A stretch of DNA of 64,000 nt from Pseudoflavonifractor sp050943825. GTDB lineage: Bacteria > Bacillota > Clostridia > Oscillospirales > Oscillospiraceae. The translations under genes and the position numbers were made by a program. The DNA is taken from positions 41,770 through 105,769 of the forward strand of contig NZ_JBMNPX010000009.1 in assembly GCF_050943825.1 (NCBI RefSeq), given 5' to 3'. Each line of letters starts with the position of its first letter. The first letter of the stretch is position 1. Shown piece by piece: positions 26,208 through 34,833 of the stretch. The notes under the pieces are model-generated. The model made no database searches. It was not told the DNA's origin and saw only the letters and a list, made by a program, of their open reading frames with translations.

Positions 26208-26873
26208 ATGGCCTTTAAGGTGATTGAAATCAAGCAGGGAATTCTGGAGCACAACGACCGGGACGCAGAGCAGCTCCGGGGGCGGCTGAAGGAAAAGGGC
26301 GTGTTTCTGCTCAACCTGATGTCCAGCCCGGGCAGCGGAAAGACCACCACCCTGATGGGCACCATCCCCAGGCTGCAGGAGAGGCTGCGGGTGGGCGTGA
26401 TGGAGGCGGACATCGACTCGGACGTGGATGCTCGGACGGTGTCGGCCACCGGAGCCAGGGTCATCCAGCTCCACACCGGCGGCATGTGCCACCTGGACGC
26501 GGAGATGACCCGCCAGGGCCTGGAGGAGCTGGGCACCGAGGAGCTGGACCTTATCATCCTGGAGAACGTGGGCAATCTGGTGTGCCCGGCGGAGTTCGAC
26601 ACCGGCGCGGTGAAGAACGCGGTGATTCTCAGCGTACCCGAGGGGGACGACAAGCCCCTGAAGTACCCCCTGATGTTCACCGTGGCCGACGTGCTGCTGG
26701 TCAACAAGATGGACGCTGCCTCCTTCTTCGACTTTGACCTGGAGGCCCTGACCCAGCGGGTCCACGCCATCAATCCCAGGGTGGAGATCATCCCCATCTC
26801 GGCCAAGACCGGAGAGGGCATGGACCGGTGGTGCGCCTGGCTGGAGGAGCAGGTGGCACAGTGGAAGAAATGA
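26208..26873 (+). CDS. hypB: HypB-type nickel-insertion GTPase
   Basis: A 221-residue SIMIBI GTPase that in known systems powers nickel delivery to NiFe hydrogenase (or urease). Walker A SPGSGKTT (about 38-45), the switch/metal region LHTGGMCHLDAEM (canonical form has GCHLDA) and NKxD (VNKMDA) are present. There is no N-terminal histidine-rich nickel store. It is the first gene of the LysR-divergent operon. No hydrogenase, urease, CO dehydrogenase or other hyp gene except hypA is visible, so its client is unknown. Confidence 0.9.
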   Translation: MAFKVIEIKQGILEHNDRDAEQLRGRLKEKGVFLLNLMSSPGSGKTTTLMGTIPRLQERLRVGVMEADIDSDVDARTVSATGARVIQLHTGGMCHLDAEMTRQGLEELGTEELDLIILENVGNLVCPAEFDTGAVKNAVILSVPEGDDKPLKYPLMFTVADVLLVNKMDAASFFDFDLEALTQRVHAINPRVEIIPISAKTGEGMDRWCAWLEEQVAQWKK

Positions 26874-26916
26874 CCGTCTGAGGCAGGCGGAACATCACAA
26901 CAGGAGGGAATGCGAG

Positions 26917-29592
26917 ATGGCAGCCAGAAAGAACATCATCAAGCTGGCAAAGAAAATCAGCGGCCCGGTGGCCATGCTCATCACCCTGGATGAGAACGCC
27001 CCGGAATACAAGGTCCTCAACTGCGTCGTCACCGACGAGATGGCCGAGGTGGCCCTGGCCATGGAGCTGCGCAAGCCCTTCCCCATCGAAACCATCGCAA
27101 AGCGGTGCGGGAAGCCGGTGGACGAGACCCAGCGGCTGGTGAACCAGCTGGCCGGGGCCGGCGTGTGTATCTTCCACTCGGAAAACGGGGTGGACGTGTA
27201 CGAGCTGCCTGTGTTTGTCCCCGGCGTCATGGAAAAGATGATGAACAACCGGGCCCAGTGCGAGAAGCACCCGGAGATCCCCGCCGGCTTTGAGGAGTAC
27301 GCCCGGCTGCGGGGCGGACTGCTCTCACCCAAGCTGCCCGTTGGCGCGTCCCCCATGCGGGTCATCCCCATCCAGAGCGCCATCGACGGCGACAGCCACA
27401 GCGTGCCCTATGAGGAGGTGGCCACCATCCTCAACAAGAGCACCCGCTTCGCCGTAGCCGACTGCTCCTGCCGCACCTCCCGGCGTCTGCTGGGCGAGGG
27501 CTGCGGCCATCTGGAGAAGGATATGTGCCTCCAGCTCAACGCCGGCGCCGAGTACTGCATCCGCACCGGCCGCGCCCGGGAGATCACCCGGGAGGAGGCC
27601 TTTGAGATCATCCGCAAGGCCGAGGAGAACGGCCTGATGCACTCGGTGCCCAACATCGACGGCGAGGAGACCTACGCCATCTGCAACTGCTGCGGCTGCG
27701 GCTGCTACGCCATCCGCAACGCCGCCTACTACAACGCCCCCGACATGGTCCGCTCCAACTATGTGGCTGAGACCGACAGCGAGAAGTGCGTGGCCTGCGG
27801 CCAGTGCGTGGAGAACTGCCCGGTGAACGCCCTCAAGCTGGGCGAAAAGCTGTGCGGCACGGCGGATGAGAAGCAGTCCGAGACCCTCTCCCCCCGTGAC
27901 CACGTCTGGTCCAGGGACCACTGGAACGTGGACTACCGGGAGAACCGGGAGAACGTGATGGAGTCGGGCACCTCCCCCTGCAAGGCGGCCTGTCCCGCCC
28001 ACATCGCCGTCCAGGGCTACATCAAGCTGGCCGCCCAGGGGCGGTACATGGAGGCCCTGGAGCTTATCAAGAAGGAGAACCCCTTCCCCGCCGTGTGCGG
28101 CCGCATCTGCCCCCGCAGCTGCGAGAGCGCCTGCACCCGGGGCGACGTGGATGAGCCGGTGGCCGTGGACGAGATCAAGAAGTTCATCGCCGACCGGGAG
28201 CTGTCCCGCTCGGACCGCTTCATTCCCCCCAAGGCCCACGACTACGGCAAGTCCATCGCCGTCATCGGTGCCGGTCCCGCCGGTCTGAGCTGCGCCTACT
28301 TCCTGGCGGTGGATGGCTACCGGGTCACCGTGTTTGAAAAGGAGCAGGTGCTGGGCGGCATGCTCACCCTGGGTATCCCCTCCTTCCGCCTGGAGCGGCA
28401 GATCATCGAGGCGGAAATCGACATCCTGCGGGACCTGGGCGTCACCTTCCGCACCGGCGTGGAGGTGGGCCGGGACCTGACCCTGGACGACCTGCGTGCC
28501 CAGGGCTTTGAGGCCTTCTACGTGGCCATCGGCGCTCAGGGCGGCAAGACCCTGGGTCTGGCCGGCGAGGACGCCCAGGGCGTCATGACCGGCGTGGACT
28601 TCCTCCGCTCCATCAACCTGGGCAAGGGCCAGCCCCTCCACGGCAAGGTGCTGGTGGTGGGCGGCGGCAACGTGGCCATCGACGTAGCCCGTGCCGCAGT
28701 CCGCGAGCAGGCCCAGTCGGTGGACATGTACTGTCTGGAGAGCCGGGAGGAGATGCCCGCGCTGGACGAGGAGATTGAGGAGGCCGAGAGCGAAGCCATC
28801 ACCATCCACAACGGCTGGGGTCCCAAGCGGCTGGAGGTCAAGGACGGCAAGATCCAGGCCGTGGAGTTCATGCGCTGCCTGTCCGTCTTTGACGCGGACC
28901 ACCATTTCTCCCCCAAGTACGACGAGAATGACACCGTCACCGTGGCGGCCGACTGGGTGCTGCTGAGCATCGGCCAGGAGATCCGCTGGGGCGGACTGCT
29001 GGAGGGCAGCGGTGTGGAGCTGGGCCGGGGCAAGACCGCCCAGGCCGACCCCCTCACCTGGCAGACCGGACAGCCCGACGTGTTTGTGGGCGGCGACTGC
29101 TGCACCGGCCCCAAGTTCGCCATCGACGCCATCGCCTCGGGCAAGCAGGGCGCTATCTCCATCCACCGCTTTGTGTGGGAGGGCGTGAGCATGACCGCAG
29201 GACGGGACCGCCGGGTGTACAAGCCCCTGGACAAGGCCTCCGCCAGCCTGGAGAGCTTCGACCGGATGCCCCGCCAGCGCCCCCAGCACAAGGCCCTGCC
29301 CAAGGACAGCTTCCAGGACGGCCGGTGCACCTTCACCGAGGAGCAGCTGCGGCGTGAGACCGAGCGCTGCCTGGGCTGCGGCGCGGTGGTGCTCAACCAG
29401 GAGATGTGCATCGGCTGCGGCCAGTGCACCACCAAGTGCAAGTTCGACGCCATCCACCTTGTCAAAAAGTATAATGTAACCTACAATACCTATGAGCAGA
29501 TCCCCCTGAAGATGACCCCCAACATGGTCAAGCGGGTGGGCAAGATCGCCGTGCGCTCCGTAAAGGACGCCATCACCGGCAAGGGGAAATAA
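26917..29592 (+). CDS. Multi-domain Fe-S flavoprotein, GltD-like NAD(P)H oxidoreductase fused to ferredoxin domains
   Basis: An 891-residue soluble protein. Reading along it: a winged-helix-like N-terminus (about 1-130), cysteine clusters CSCRTSRRLLGEGCG (183-197) and CNCCGCGC (256-263), a ferredoxin-type CVACGQCVENCP (291-302), a GltD-type Fe-S domain (about 350-430; CKAACPAHIAVQGYI and CGRICPRSCESAC), FAD site GAGPAGLSCAYFL (451-463), NAD(P) site VVGGGNVAIDVARAA (580-594), and a C-terminal ferredoxin (CLGCGAVV, CIGCGQCTTKC). It probably moves electrons between NAD(P)H and ferredoxin-like partners, and is the likely electron hub for the enzymes downstream. It separates hypB from hypA. Exact reaction unknown. 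Confidence 0.85.
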   Translation: MAARKNIIKLAKKISGPVAMLITLDENAPEYKVLNCVVTDEMAEVALAMELRKPFPIETIAKRCGKPVDETQRLVNQLAGAGVCIFHSENGVDVYELPVFVPGVMEKMMNNRAQCEKHPEIPAGFEEYARLRGGLLSPKLPVGASPMRVIPIQSAIDGDSHSVPYEEVATILNKSTRFAVADCSCRTSRRLLGEGCGHLEKDMCLQLNAGAEYCIRTGRAREITREEAFEIIRKAEENGLMHSVPNIDGEETYAICNCCGCGCYAIRNAAYYNAPDMVRSNYVAETDSEKCVACGQCVENCPVNALKLGEKLCGTADEKQSETLSPRDHVWSRDHWNVDYRENRENVMESGTSPCKAACPAHIAVQGYIKLAAQGRYMEALELIKKENPFPAVCGRICPRSCESACTRGDVDEPVAVDEIKKFIADRELSRSDRFIPPKAHDYGKSIAVIGAGPAGLSCAYFLAVDGYRVTVFEKEQVLGGMLTLGIPSFRLERQIIEAEIDILRDLGVTFRTGVEVGRDLTLDDLRAQGFEAFYVAIGAQGGKTLGLAGEDAQGVMTGVDFLRSINLGKGQPLHGKVLVVGGGNVAIDVARAAVREQAQSVDMYCLESREEMPALDEEIEEAESEAITIHNGWGPKRLEVKDGKIQAVEFMRCLSVFDADHHFSPKYDENDTVTVAADWVLLSIGQEIRWGGLLEGSGVELGRGKTAQADPLTWQTGQPDVFVGGDCCTGPKFAIDAIASGKQGAISIHRFVWEGVSMTAGRDRRVYKPLDKASASLESFDRMPRQRPQHKALPKDSFQDGRCTFTEEQLRRETERCLGCGAVVLNQEMCIGCGQCTTKCKFDAIHLVKKYNVTYNTYEQIPLKMTPNMVKRVGKIAVRSVKDAITGKGK

Positions 29593-29618
29593 ACCGCCCG
29601 GAGAGGAGAGTGCGCCCC

Positions 29619-29966
29619 ATGCATGAGCTGGGTCTGGTGTTCCAGATGGCAAAGGTGGTGGAGGAGTCCCTGGCCGGGGAGGAGGATATCACCGCCATCG
29701 ACACGGTGGTGGTGGAGATCGGCGAGATCTCCTCGGTGGTGCCCCACTACTTTGAGTCCTGCTTCCCGGCGGCCGCCTCCCGGTGCCCCCTGTTTGAGGG
29801 GGCCAGGCTGGTCATCGAAAAAATTCCCGCCGTGGCCCGCTGCAAGGGCTGCGGAACCGTGTTCCCCGTGGTGGAGCACGAGGGCTACTGCCCCGACTGC
29901 GGCAGCTTTGACAAGGATCTGCTCAGCGGACGGGAATTCAACATCAAGGAGGTCGTGGTCCGCTGA
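29619..29966 (+). CDS. hypA: HypA-type nickel metallochaperone
   Basis: A 115-residue protein of normal HypA length. It starts MHEL, the Met-His-Glu that binds nickel in the family, and ends in a zinc site with Cys75, Cys78, Cys91 and Cys94 (CKGCG and CPDCG). The start is set by the nickel-binding N-terminus, 9 nt inside a longer open frame, with GGAGAGGAG upstream. In known systems it works with HypB to load nickel. All sequence features for activity are intact although no nickel enzyme is nearby. Confidence 0.92.
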   Translation: MHELGLVFQMAKVVEESLAGEEDITAIDTVVVEIGEISSVVPHYFESCFPAAASRCPLFEGARLVIEKIPAVARCKGCGTVFPVVEHEGYCPDCGSFDKDLLSGREFNIKEVVVR

Positions 29967-29994
29967 GGACCCGGCCCCGATACAGGAGGTTTCC

Positions 29995-31545
29995 ATGGAT
30001 AAACAAGATATCAGGCGCTATGACGTGGTGGTCATCGGCGCCGGCAACGGCGGTCTGACCGCCGCCATCCGGGTGCTCCAGGGCGGGTATTCCTGCCTGC
30101 TGCTGGAGAAGCACAACCTGCCCGGCGGCTTTGCCACCAGCTTCAAGCGGGGCCGCTTCGAGTTCGAGGCCAGCCTCCACGAGCTCAACGACTTCGGCTC
30201 CCCCGAAGAGCCCGGCGACATCCGCACCCTGTTCCGCAGCCTGGGCGTGGAGGACAAGATCGACTGGATCCGCATTCCCGAGGCCTATCACCTCATCACC
30301 ACCGACAAGAAGTACGACTGCGAAATGCCCTTCGGCATCAAGGCCTTCATCGACAAGATGGAGGAGTATGTCCCCGGCTCCCGCAAGTCCATGACCGACT
30401 TCTTCGACCTGTGCAACGAAGTGCGGGACGCCCAGACCTACTCCAACTCGGTCAACGGCAACACTGACTCCAACTATATGAAGTCCCACTTCCCCAACTT
30501 CATCAAGGCGGGCAGCTACTCGGTCAACGAGGTGCTGGAGTCCCTGAAGATGCCCCAGGAGGCCCGTGACATTCTCAACGCCTACTGGTGCTACCTGGGC
30601 GTGGACTGCGACCGCATGAGCTTCCTGCACTACGGCTCCATGGTCATCCGGTACATCACCCGGGACGCCTGGATGCCCAGAATGCGCTCTCACGAGATCA
30701 GCCTGGCCATGGATCAGCGGATCCGGGAGCTGGGCGGCCACATCTGGTACCACTCCGAGGCCGAGACCATCCTCACCGACGACAACAACGCCATCCGGGG
30801 CGTCCGCCTCACCGACGGCACCGAGATCGCCACCCGCCACGTCATCGCCAACTGCTCTCCCCATCTGGTGTTCGGCAAGATGCTGGAGAAGAAGTCGGTC
30901 ACCGAGCAGATGATCCGGGCCACCAACTCCCGTACCTTCGCCGGCCGCGGCTTCACCCTGTTCCTGGGCCTGAACAAGTCCGCCGAGGAGCTGGGCATCA
31001 AGAGCCACAACTACTTCATCTACGACACCGCCGACTCGGTGAAGCAGTACGACCTGATGCGGAAGGTGGACACCAACCACGTCCAGGCCACCGTGTGCCT
31101 CAACAACGCCTTCCCCGAGTGCTCCCCGCCGGGCACCTGCATGATGTACTTCACCACCATGTTCATGTCCGACGACTGGGGCAATGTGAGCGAGACCGAG
31201 TACTTCAAGGCCAAGGATAAGGTGGCCGACGACATGATCCGGGTCTTTGAGCGGGAAACCGGCTGCAAGATCCGGGACGCCATTGAGGAGATCGCCGTGG
31301 CCTCCCCCACCACCTACGCCCGGTACTGCGGCCATCCCCAGGGCGTCATCTACGGCTACGAGACCGCCGAATGGGACAGCCTCATGCCCCGCATGATGAT
31401 GATGAAGGAGGACGCCGCCCTCTCTCCCGGCCTCCGGTTCGCCGGCGGCTACGCCATGCGCTCCAGCGGCTATTCCAGCTCCTACGTCTCCGGCGACCTG
31501 TCCGGCCGCCAGACTGTGGGCGATCTCAAGCGGGAGGTGAAGTGA
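29995..31545 (+). CDS. FAD-dependent oxidoreductase, phytoene-desaturase-like
   Basis: A 516-residue flavoprotein with an N-terminal dinucleotide-binding motif VVVIGAGNGGLTAAIRVLQGGYSCLLLEKHNLPGG and the C-terminal GGYAMRSSGYSSSYVSGDLSGR loop that closes over FAD. These place it in the CrtI / carotenoid and retinol dehydrogenase-like superfamily, whose members reduce or desaturate C=C bonds in hydrophobic substrates. A CxxC is absent, so no Fe-S cluster is predicted. It follows hypA with AGGAGG at the start and is translationally close (1 nt gap) to the next gene. The substrate is unknown. Confidence 0.8.
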   Translation: MDKQDIRRYDVVVIGAGNGGLTAAIRVLQGGYSCLLLEKHNLPGGFATSFKRGRFEFEASLHELNDFGSPEEPGDIRTLFRSLGVEDKIDWIRIPEAYHLITTDKKYDCEMPFGIKAFIDKMEEYVPGSRKSMTDFFDLCNEVRDAQTYSNSVNGNTDSNYMKSHFPNFIKAGSYSVNEVLESLKMPQEARDILNAYWCYLGVDCDRMSFLHYGSMVIRYITRDAWMPRMRSHEISLAMDQRIRELGGHIWYHSEAETILTDDNNAIRGVRLTDGTEIATRHVIANCSPHLVFGKMLEKKSVTEQMIRATNSRTFAGRGFTLFLGLNKSAEELGIKSHNYFIYDTADSVKQYDLMRKVDTNHVQATVCLNNAFPECSPPGTCMMYFTTMFMSDDWGNVSETEYFKAKDKVADDMIRVFERETGCKIRDAIEEIAVASPTTYARYCGHPQGVIYGYETAEWDSLMPRMMMMKEDAALSPGLRFAGGYAMRSSGYSSSYVSGDLSGRQTVGDLKREVK

Positions 31546-31546
31546 G

Positions 31547-32707
31547 ATGAACTTCAAGAGACAGATTTTTGGTTTTATGGACATGCTCCGGTTCAAGAAG
31601 CTGGTGCCCAACCGCCGGGCGGCTCTGGCCGCCGGCTCCAACGCCCCCCTGCCCACCTCCTACCGCACCAATGAGCTGGCCAAGGCCCTCCATCCCGGCG
31701 AGATGGAGGTGGAGGTGACCGCCATCCGCCCCCTCACCGACGCTATGACCGAGCTTACCTTCAAGCGGGTGGATTCCTCCGCCTTCCCCTTCTTCCGGGC
31801 CGGACAGTACGTGTCCCTCCGGGGCCAGGTGGGCAGCAGCCTGGTCAGCCGCCCCTACTCCATCGCCTCCAGCCCCAGAGAGGCCCTGGAAAACAAGCTG
31901 GTGCTGGGCGTGGAGAACGTGGGCTTCTTCTCCAGCTACCTGAACAAGCAGGTGTCGGTGGGCGACCGGTTCGCCATGACCGAGCCCTCCGGCGAGTTCC
32001 ACTATGAGGCCCTGCGGGACAAAAAGCGCATCGTCTGCATCGCCGGCGGCACCGGCATCACCCCCTTCCTCTCCATGGCCAAGAGCATGGCCGAGGGGGA
32101 CGAGGACTATGAGATGACCCTGTTTTACGGCGCCCGGGACGAGGCCCGCATCGCCTACAAGCAGGAGCTGGACGCCCTGGCCGCCAAGGGCCTGCGGGTG
32201 GTGTACGTGCTCAGCGACGAGGAGAAGCCCGGCTATGAGCACGGCTTTGTGTCCGCCGCGCTGCTGGAGAAGTATGTGGACATCCGGGACGTAACCTTCT
32301 TCCTCTGCGGTCCCCAGGCCATGTACAACTTCTTGTTCAAGGAGCTGGCCCCCTACAATCTGCCGGTGAAGGCTGTCCGCAAGGATGCCTCCTTCTGCGG
32401 CGACCGCGAGGTAGCCAAGCCCCGCTCCTTCCGCCTCACCGTCCGCATCCGGGACCAGGTGTACACCGTGGACGCGGCGGAGAATGAGACTCTGCTCACC
32501 GCCATGGAGCGCGCCGGGATTCCCGCGCCCAACAAGTGCCGTGCCGGCGGCTGCGGCTACTGCCACAGCAAGTGGCTGAGCGGCGAGTTCGTGGTGGCCG
32601 ACGGCCGTGACGGCCGCCGGGAGGCCGACCGGAAGTTCGGCTTCGTCCACCCCTGCGTCACCTACCCCCTGAGCGACATGGAGATTGACGTGCCTCCGGC
32701 AGAATAA
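31547..32707 (+). CDS. NAD(P)H:acceptor reductase with FAD, NAD and 2Fe-2S domains
   Basis: A 386-residue electron-transfer protein. After about 50 residues comes an FAD-binding barrel (RPYSIASSP, the flavin signature), an NAD-binding domain (CIAGGTGITPFLSM) and a C-terminal plant-type ferredoxin with CRAGGCGYC and a later HPC cysteine. The order FAD-NAD-2Fe-2S matches phenol hydroxylase/benzoate dioxygenase reductase-type proteins. Its ATG begins 1 nt after the upstream TGA. It most likely feeds electrons from NAD(P)H to one of the neighbouring flavoenzymes. Confidence 0.88.
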   Translation: MNFKRQIFGFMDMLRFKKLVPNRRAALAAGSNAPLPTSYRTNELAKALHPGEMEVEVTAIRPLTDAMTELTFKRVDSSAFPFFRAGQYVSLRGQVGSSLVSRPYSIASSPREALENKLVLGVENVGFFSSYLNKQVSVGDRFAMTEPSGEFHYEALRDKKRIVCIAGGTGITPFLSMAKSMAEGDEDYEMTLFYGARDEARIAYKQELDALAAKGLRVVYVLSDEEKPGYEHGFVSAALLEKYVDIRDVTFFLCGPQAMYNFLFKELAPYNLPVKAVRKDASFCGDREVAKPRSFRLTVRIRDQVYTVDAAENETLLTAMERAGIPAPNKCRAGGCGYCHSKWLSGEFVVADGRDGRREADRKFGFVHPCVTYPLSDMEIDVPPAE

Positions 32708-32720
32708 GGGAGGATACAGC

Positions 32721-34772
32721 ATGGATAAAAAGTACGAAGCCCTGTTTACCCCCTGGAAAATCGGCAATGTGGAGATCAAAAACCGCATTGTCATGTGCCC
32801 CATGGGAGGCACCTCCCTCTTCGGCTGGATGGAGCCCAACCACTTCGACAAGGTGGCGGCCGAGTTCTTCATGGAGCGGGCCAAAAACGACGTGGGCCTT
32901 ATCATCCCCGGCATCGCCCCCCTGCGGGACACCATCGGCGGCCGCTGGCTCTACCAGAACCCCCGCATGTTCCGCCAGCTCAAGGACTACATGGTTGAGT
33001 TCCACAAGACCGGCGCCAAGCTCTTTGTCCAGCTCACCGCCGGCTTCGGCCGCAGCTTCGCCATCACAGACCACCTGTCCATCCTGCTGCGGAACAAGGC
33101 CCTGGGCGCCATCGCCAAGCCCATTGTGGATGCCTCCTTCATCTGCGCCTCCCCCAGCCCCCTGCCCTCCCGCTGGGCGGAGGACGTCATGTGCCGGGCC
33201 ATCACCCGGGAGGAGATTCAGAAGCTGGTGGACGCCTTCGCCCGCACCGCCAGGCTGTGCCGTGAGGCGGGTGTGGACGGCGTGGAGGTCCATGCCGTCC
33301 ATGAGGGCTACCTGATGGACCAGTTCACCCTGCCCTACACCAATTTCCGCACCGACGAGTACGGCGGCAGCTTTGAAAACCGTTACCGTTTCGCCGTGGA
33401 TACGGTCAAGGCCATCAAGGCCGCCTGCGGGGACGACTTCCCCGTGTCCCTGCGCTACTCCGTCCTCAGCAAGACCAAGGGCCTGTGTCAGGGCGCGGTG
33501 CCCGGCGAGGAGTACGTGGAGGTGGGCCGTGACATGGCCGAGAGCGAGAAGGCCGCCCGCTACCTCCAGGACGCGGGCTACGACATGCTCAACGCCGACA
33601 ACGGCACCTACGACGCCTGGTACTGGGCCCATCCGCCCCAGTACATGCCCCAGAACTGCAATCTGGAGGACGTGGCCCACATCCGCAAGTTCGTGGACAT
33701 CCCGGTGGTGTGCGCCGGGCGCATGACCCCCGAGGCGGCCGCCCAGGCCATCGGCGGCGGTCAGATTGACGCCATGGGCGTGGCCCGCCAGTTCCTGGTG
33801 GACGGCCAGTGGGTGCGCAAGCTGCGTGAGGGCCGCATGGAGGACATCCAGCCCTGCATCTGCTGCCACAACGCCTGCTTCCCCCTGGCCCACTACAAGG
33901 GCGTGGCCAACGACGAGACCTTTGAGGACGCCAGCCACATGGCCCGCTGCGCCCTCAACCCCGCCACCATGCAGGGCCACAAGTTTGACATTCTGCCTGC
34001 CAAACGGAAAAAGACCGTGGCCGTCATCGGCGGCGGCGTGGGCGGCATGGAGGCCGCCCGTATCGCCGCCCTCCGGGGCCACAGCGTCACCATCTACGAG
34101 AAGAGCGGACAGCTGGGCGGCGTGTTCATCGCGGCCGCTGCCCCCGACTTCAAGGAGAAAGACCGGGAGCTCATCGCCTGGTACCGCCGCCAGATCGAGG
34201 CGCTGCGCATCCCCGTGGTCTACCACCGGGAGGTCACCGATACCGCCTCCCTGAACGCCGACGAGGTCATTGTGGCCACCGGCGCACGGCCCAGAACCCT
34301 GCCCATTCCCGGCGTGGAGCGGGCCATGGACGCGGTGGACTACCTGCTGGGCAGGGAGACCGGCGAGAACGTGGTCATCATCGGCGGCGGCCTCAGCGGC
34401 TGCGAGATCGCCTTTGACCTGTTCCGCCAGGGCAAAAAGCCGGTGATTGTGGAGGCCAAGAACGACCTGATGGCCGCCCGCGGCCTGTGCCTGGCCAACT
34501 CCTCCTTCCTGCGGGACTTCTTCGCCTACAAGAAGATGCCCGTCCACCTGGAGAGCACTGTGGCCGAGATCCGGCCTGACACCGTGGCCGTCCGGGACAA
34601 GGCGGGCAAGCTCCAGGTCATCCCCGCCGACAGCGTTATCCTCTCAGTGGGCTACACCCCCGCCCCCGCCATCCCCGCCGGCAAGCACGTCCATGTCATC
34701 GGCGACGCCTGCAAGGTTGGCAACCTGCGCACCGTGGTCTGGCAGGCCTGGGAGGTCGCCCAGAAGCTGTAA
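32721..34772 (+). CDS. Old-yellow-enzyme-type ene-reductase (2,4-dienoyl-CoA reductase / BaiCD-like)
   Basis: A 683-residue fusion: an FMN TIM barrel of the old yellow enzyme family (about 1-340; LFTPWKIGNVEIKNRIVM, then RTDEYGGSFENR), a 4Fe-4S cysteine set (CICCHNAC and a later Cys, about 385-415), and a C-terminal FAD/NAD module (VIGGGVGGMEAARIAAL and VVIIGGGLSGCEIA). This is the clostridial layout of 2-enoate reductase, trimethylamine dehydrogenase and the bile-acid enzymes BaiCD/BaiH. The active-site region reads VHAVHEGYLMDQF, one residue longer than the common HGAHGYL form. It probably reduces an activated C=C bond. The substrate is unknown. Confidence 0.88.
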   Translation: MDKKYEALFTPWKIGNVEIKNRIVMCPMGGTSLFGWMEPNHFDKVAAEFFMERAKNDVGLIIPGIAPLRDTIGGRWLYQNPRMFRQLKDYMVEFHKTGAKLFVQLTAGFGRSFAITDHLSILLRNKALGAIAKPIVDASFICASPSPLPSRWAEDVMCRAITREEIQKLVDAFARTARLCREAGVDGVEVHAVHEGYLMDQFTLPYTNFRTDEYGGSFENRYRFAVDTVKAIKAACGDDFPVSLRYSVLSKTKGLCQGAVPGEEYVEVGRDMAESEKAARYLQDAGYDMLNADNGTYDAWYWAHPPQYMPQNCNLEDVAHIRKFVDIPVVCAGRMTPEAAAQAIGGGQIDAMGVARQFLVDGQWVRKLREGRMEDIQPCICCHNACFPLAHYKGVANDETFEDASHMARCALNPATMQGHKFDILPAKRKKTVAVIGGGVGGMEAARIAALRGHSVTIYEKSGQLGGVFIAAAAPDFKEKDRELIAWYRRQIEALRIPVVYHREVTDTASLNADEVIVATGARPRTLPIPGVERAMDAVDYLLGRETGENVVIIGGGLSGCEIAFDLFRQGKKPVIVEAKNDLMAARGLCLANSSFLRDFFAYKKMPVHLESTVAEIRPDTVAVRDKAGKLQVIPADSVILSVGYTPAPAIPAGKHVHVIGDACKVGNLRTVVWQAWEVAQKL

Positions 34773-34788
34773 CCAACTGCAAAGAAGA

Positions 34789-34828
34789 CAAAAAGCCCTT
34801 CCCCATCTGCGATGGGGAAGGGCTTTTT
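34789..34828. terminator. Bidirectional intrinsic terminator
   Basis: AAAAGCCCTTCCCCAT pairs with ATGGGGAAGGGCTTTT around CTGCG. It ends both the redox operon and the convergent surface-protein operon. Confidence 0.95.
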
Positions 34829-34833
34829 CGTGT

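Noticed and set aside
26208..29966. A complete NiFe-hydrogenase maturation locus
   Set aside because: Only hypB and hypA are present; no hypC, D, E, F, structural hydrogenase or urease genes occur in the window.
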